The translations under genes and the position numbers were made by a program. From NCBI GenBank assembly GCA_004283105.1, contig SHLN01000090.1:1-9532 (forward strand): a stretch of DNA of 9,532 bases. The letters are read 5' to 3'. Under the pieces are notes generated by a model. That model was not told where the DNA came from. It saw nothing but the letters and a program-made list of their open reading frames with translations, and did not search any database. This DNA is from Acidimicrobiia bacterium. Its GTDB lineage: Bacteria > Actinomycetota > Acidimicrobiia > Spongiisociales > SHLN01. Numbering within the stretch: position 1 is the stretch's first letter; each line of letters opens with the position of its first letter. Positions 6,665-9,532 of this stretch are shown piece after piece.

Positions 6665-7750
6665 ATGAAAGCCCCCCTCCCCTCATCTGAGTCCGCTCGT
6701 CTGGCCGCGTTGGCGGCCTACGACATCCTGGACACGCTGCCCGAAGCCGCCTATGACGACATCACCCAGTTGGCGGCCGAGGTCTGCGGTGCTCCCATCG
6801 CGGCGGTCAGCCTCATCGCCGACGACCGCCAGTGGTTCAAATCCACCGTGGGCACCGAGGTGACCGAGAACCATCGGGATCTGGCATTCTGCGCTCACGC
6901 CATCCTCAGCGAGGAGGTGCTGGTGGTGCCCGATGCCCGCGACGATGAGCGATTCTCCGACAACCCGCTCGTCACCTCCGAACAGGTGCGGTTCTACGCC
7001 GGAGCACCGTTGGTGACCCCCGACGGCGAGGTGCTCGGCACCCTGTGCGTGCTCGACAGCGAGGACCGCGAGTTCACCGACGAACAAGCCCGGGGATTGA
7101 GTGCCCTTGCCCGCCAGGTCATGGCGCAGCTGGAGTTGCGCCGCCATATCACCGAACAGGCAACGCACCGCACGCGCCTCGAAGAGGCAAACGGCCGTCT
7201 CCGAACCGCCAGCATCACCGATGATGTCTCCGGGTTCCATAACACCCGGTTCCTGCACGAGTATCTCGACGAGCGACTCGCGCCCGAGCAGGCAGCCGAC
7301 ACCACCCTGTCATTGGTGTTCTTCGACATGGATGAGTTCAAGCAGGTAGTCGATGAGCACGGCCATTTGCTCGGAGCCCGCGTGCTGCGTGAGGTGGCCG
7401 AGGTCGTGCACGGCGAACTGGACGAGACCGACCGCCTGGTCCGCTACGGCGGCGACGAGTACGTGGTCATCCTGCCGGATCAGGATTCGGCCCAGGCGCT
7501 CGCCAAGACCGAGCGGATGAAGGACGCTATTCGCACCAACTCGTTCCTGGCCGATGAGGGGCTGGACGTCCGTGCGTCGGCGTCATTTGGTGTCGCCACT
7601 TTCCCCCACGATGCCGCCGACAAGAAGGCACTGCTGCTCGCCGCCGACCGGGGACTGTTTCTCAGCAAGGCACGGGGCCGGGACCGGGTCTCGCGCGTCG
7701 GGCATGCCGCACCTGCGGATGATGGTGACCTCGCGTCGGAGCCGGGCTAG
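6665..7750 (+). CDS. GAF-GGDEF domain protein (diguanylate cyclase family, atypical active site)
   Basis: Soluble 361-residue signalling protein with no membrane segment or signal peptide. An N-terminal GAF domain spans about 20-155, with typical blocks RQWFKSTVG, AFCAHAI, RFSDNPLV, RFYAGAPL and LGTLCVLD. It leads through a short helical linker (about 155-182) to a GGDEF domain (about 183-345). GGDEY at 262-266 and the metal aspartate in FFDMD (Asp221) are kept. The residues that hold guanine in the PleD cyclase, Asn335 and Asp344, are replaced here by Val229 (FKQVVD) and Ala238 (GHLLGA). The inhibitory RxxD site reads DETD (253-256), so product inhibition through that site is unlikely. Start motifs are also loosened (TDDVSGFHN). 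It may therefore make a different cyclic dinucleotide, be slow, or act only as a nucleotide-binding regulator. The ATG at 6665 has no clear Shine-Dalgarno. Confidence 0.9.
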   Translation: MKAPLPSSESARLAALAAYDILDTLPEAAYDDITQLAAEVCGAPIAAVSLIADDRQWFKSTVGTEVTENHRDLAFCAHAILSEEVLVVPDARDDERFSDNPLVTSEQVRFYAGAPLVTPDGEVLGTLCVLDSEDREFTDEQARGLSALARQVMAQLELRRHITEQATHRTRLEEANGRLRTASITDDVSGFHNTRFLHEYLDERLAPEQAADTTLSLVFFDMDEFKQVVDEHGHLLGARVLREVAEVVHGELDETDRLVRYGGDEYVVILPDQDSAQALAKTERMKDAIRTNSFLADEGLDVRASASFGVATFPHDAADKKALLLAADRGLFLSKARGRDRVSRVGHAAPADDGDLASEPG

Positions 7751-7813
7751 CCACACCACACGGTCGATCAGGAGCGCCGGGGCCGGATATCGCCCTCGCC
7801 GGTCGCGCCACTA

Positions 7814-7830
7814 CCGGCCATGTCGGCCGG
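7814..7830. terminator. Hairpin between convergent genes, possible bidirectional terminator
   Basis: CCGGCC (7814-7819) and GGCCGG (7825-7830) form a 6-bp all-GC stem with a 5-base ATGTC loop in the 84-bp gap between two convergent genes. No T-run follows on either strand, so it is not a classical intrinsic terminator, though short GC stems without U-tracts are often found at such places in high-GC genomes. Confidence 0.35.
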
Positions 7831-7834
7831 CGCC

Positions 7835-8832
7835 CTACCGCTTGGACGAATACTCGGTGAGAGCGTGCATGTAGTTGCTGCGCTCGAAGGCGGCCGGGTT
7901 CGGGCTCGACGCCTGGCTCAGGCTCCCCCGCGCCTGGTCGAGCGACAGGTAGTCGCGCTCCTCCAGCCAACGGGTAACCCCGTCGAGCACGGTGGTGACG
8001 TGATCGGGCCCGTGCTTGAGCAGCGCCGAGGCCATCATCGTCACATCCGCGCCGGCCAGCACGAGTTTCAGCACGTCTTCGGAGGTGTGAACCCCCGTGG
8101 TGGCTGCGAGTGATGCGTTGACCCGGCCGTGGAGAATGGCCATCCAACGCAACACCAGCCGCAGTTCCTGTGAGCTCGACAGCACCAGGTTGGGACCGAC
8201 CGTCAGGGTGTCGAGGTCGATGTCTGGCTGGTAGAAGCGATTGAACAACACGAGCCCGTCCGCACCGGCCTCAACGAGGCGCCCGGCCATGTGGGCCATG
8301 GACGTGAAGAACGGGCCGACTTTGACGGACAGCGGGATGGTTACCGCTTCGCGCACCCGCTCCACCAGACGGAGGTACTCGTCGGCCACCTCCGGTCCGG
8401 CCTTGTTCATGTCGGCGGCAATGAGGTAGATGTTCAACTCGAGCGCGTCGGCTCCGGCATCCTCGATGATCCGGGCATAGAGCGTCCACCCGCCCGCCGA
8501 ATCACCGTTCAGACTGGCGATGACGGGAATGGTCAGCGTCTCTTTGGCCGTTCGGAGCTTGTCGAGGTAGTCGCCTGCCCCGGTGTTGTAGTCGTCCATC
8601 TCGGGGAAGTACCCCCCGATGGATTCGGCCGAAATCTCCGATCCGTAATCGAGGGCGGAGTGGACGGCCATCGCCTCGTGCTCGATCTGCTCCTCGAAGA
8701 GCGAGGGCAGAACCACTGCGGCTGCCCCGGCCGCCTCCAACTGCTGGAGAGACTCGATGTCCCGCGTGAGCGGAGACGACGACGGGACGATCGGGTTGGC
8801 GAGTTCCAGCCCGAGGTAGTTGGTTGTCAGAT

Positions 8833-8836
<4 letters not shown>
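7835..8836 (-). CDS. Dihydroorotate dehydrogenase-like flavoprotein linked to nifJ
   Basis: A 333-residue FMN-type TIM-barrel protein of the dihydroorotate-dehydrogenase-like group often found next to pyruvate:ferredoxin oxidoreductase genes. It opens with LTTNYLGLELANPIVPSSSPLT, as class-1 enzymes do. It continues with PVIASLNGDSAGGW (104-117), ALELNIYLIA (131-140), LSVKVGPFF with Lys172, ADGLVLFNRFYQPDIDL (192-208) and a C-terminal FMN-phosphate region (ATTGVHTSEDV, about 245-255, and GADVTMMASALL). Where true DHODs carry an N-x-S-C-P-N segment after the fourth strand, this has NIYLIA, so the orotate-binding asparagines appear missing and a role in pyrimidine synthesis is doubtful. Its ATG overlaps the nifJ stop (ATGA, 8833-8836) and uses a GGAGGAGG site inside nifJ. 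This implies tight co-expression and perhaps electron transfer with the ferredoxin or flavodoxin system. Confidence 0.85.

Positions 8837-9532
<696 letters not shown>

Noticed and set aside
6683..7258. Minus-strand open frame of 191 codons opposite the GAF domain
   Set aside because: Antisense shadow; the plus strand encodes clear GAF motifs.

Overview
The window is GC-rich, with G/C-biased third codon positions, GTG starts and possible leaderless starts. Together with the gene content this suggests a high-GC actinobacterium, plausibly of the Acidimicrobiia type. That placement is an inference: no rRNA or other phylogenetic marker gene is present.

Layout from left to right. (1) Minus-strand metX, an alpha/beta-hydrolase homoserine O-acyltransferase of methionine biosynthesis. 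(2) A divergent intergenic region of about 118 bp holding a strong inverted repeat just upstream of the metX ribosome-binding site and a candidate promoter for the gene on its right. (3) A 1053-residue secreted protein with a signal peptide, about five 47-residue VCBS/FG-GAP-like repeats, a G8 domain and a long right-handed beta-helix. Its second part resembles the core of the animal hyaluronidases CEMIP (KIAA1199) and TMEM2 nearly end to end, but without their ILEI-like GG domains. (4) A two-gene ABC-2 exporter of the NatAB type, ATPase then permease, joined by an ATGA overlap. (5) A GAF-GGDEF signalling protein that keeps the GGDEY loop and metal aspartate but has lost both residues that normally recognise guanine, and also the RxxD inhibitory site. 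(6) Converging from the right on the minus strand, the C-terminal end of nifJ (pyruvate:ferredoxin/flavodoxin oxidoreductase), followed by a dihydroorotate-dehydrogenase-like flavoprotein coupled to it by an ATGA overlap.

The genes look like separate small transcription units rather than one pathway. metX and the nifJ pair are core metabolism. The CEMIP-like protein, ABC exporter and GAF-GGDEF gene are co-oriented accessory genes for secretion, export and signalling. No mobile element, tRNA, rRNA or CRISPR array was found, and no non-coding stretch exceeds about 120 bp.

The strongest candidate for something under-described is the bacterial CEMIP/TMEM2-like protein, a possible secreted glycosaminoglycan- or polysaccharide-degrading enzyme. 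The GGDEF protein with altered base-recognition residues comes second.
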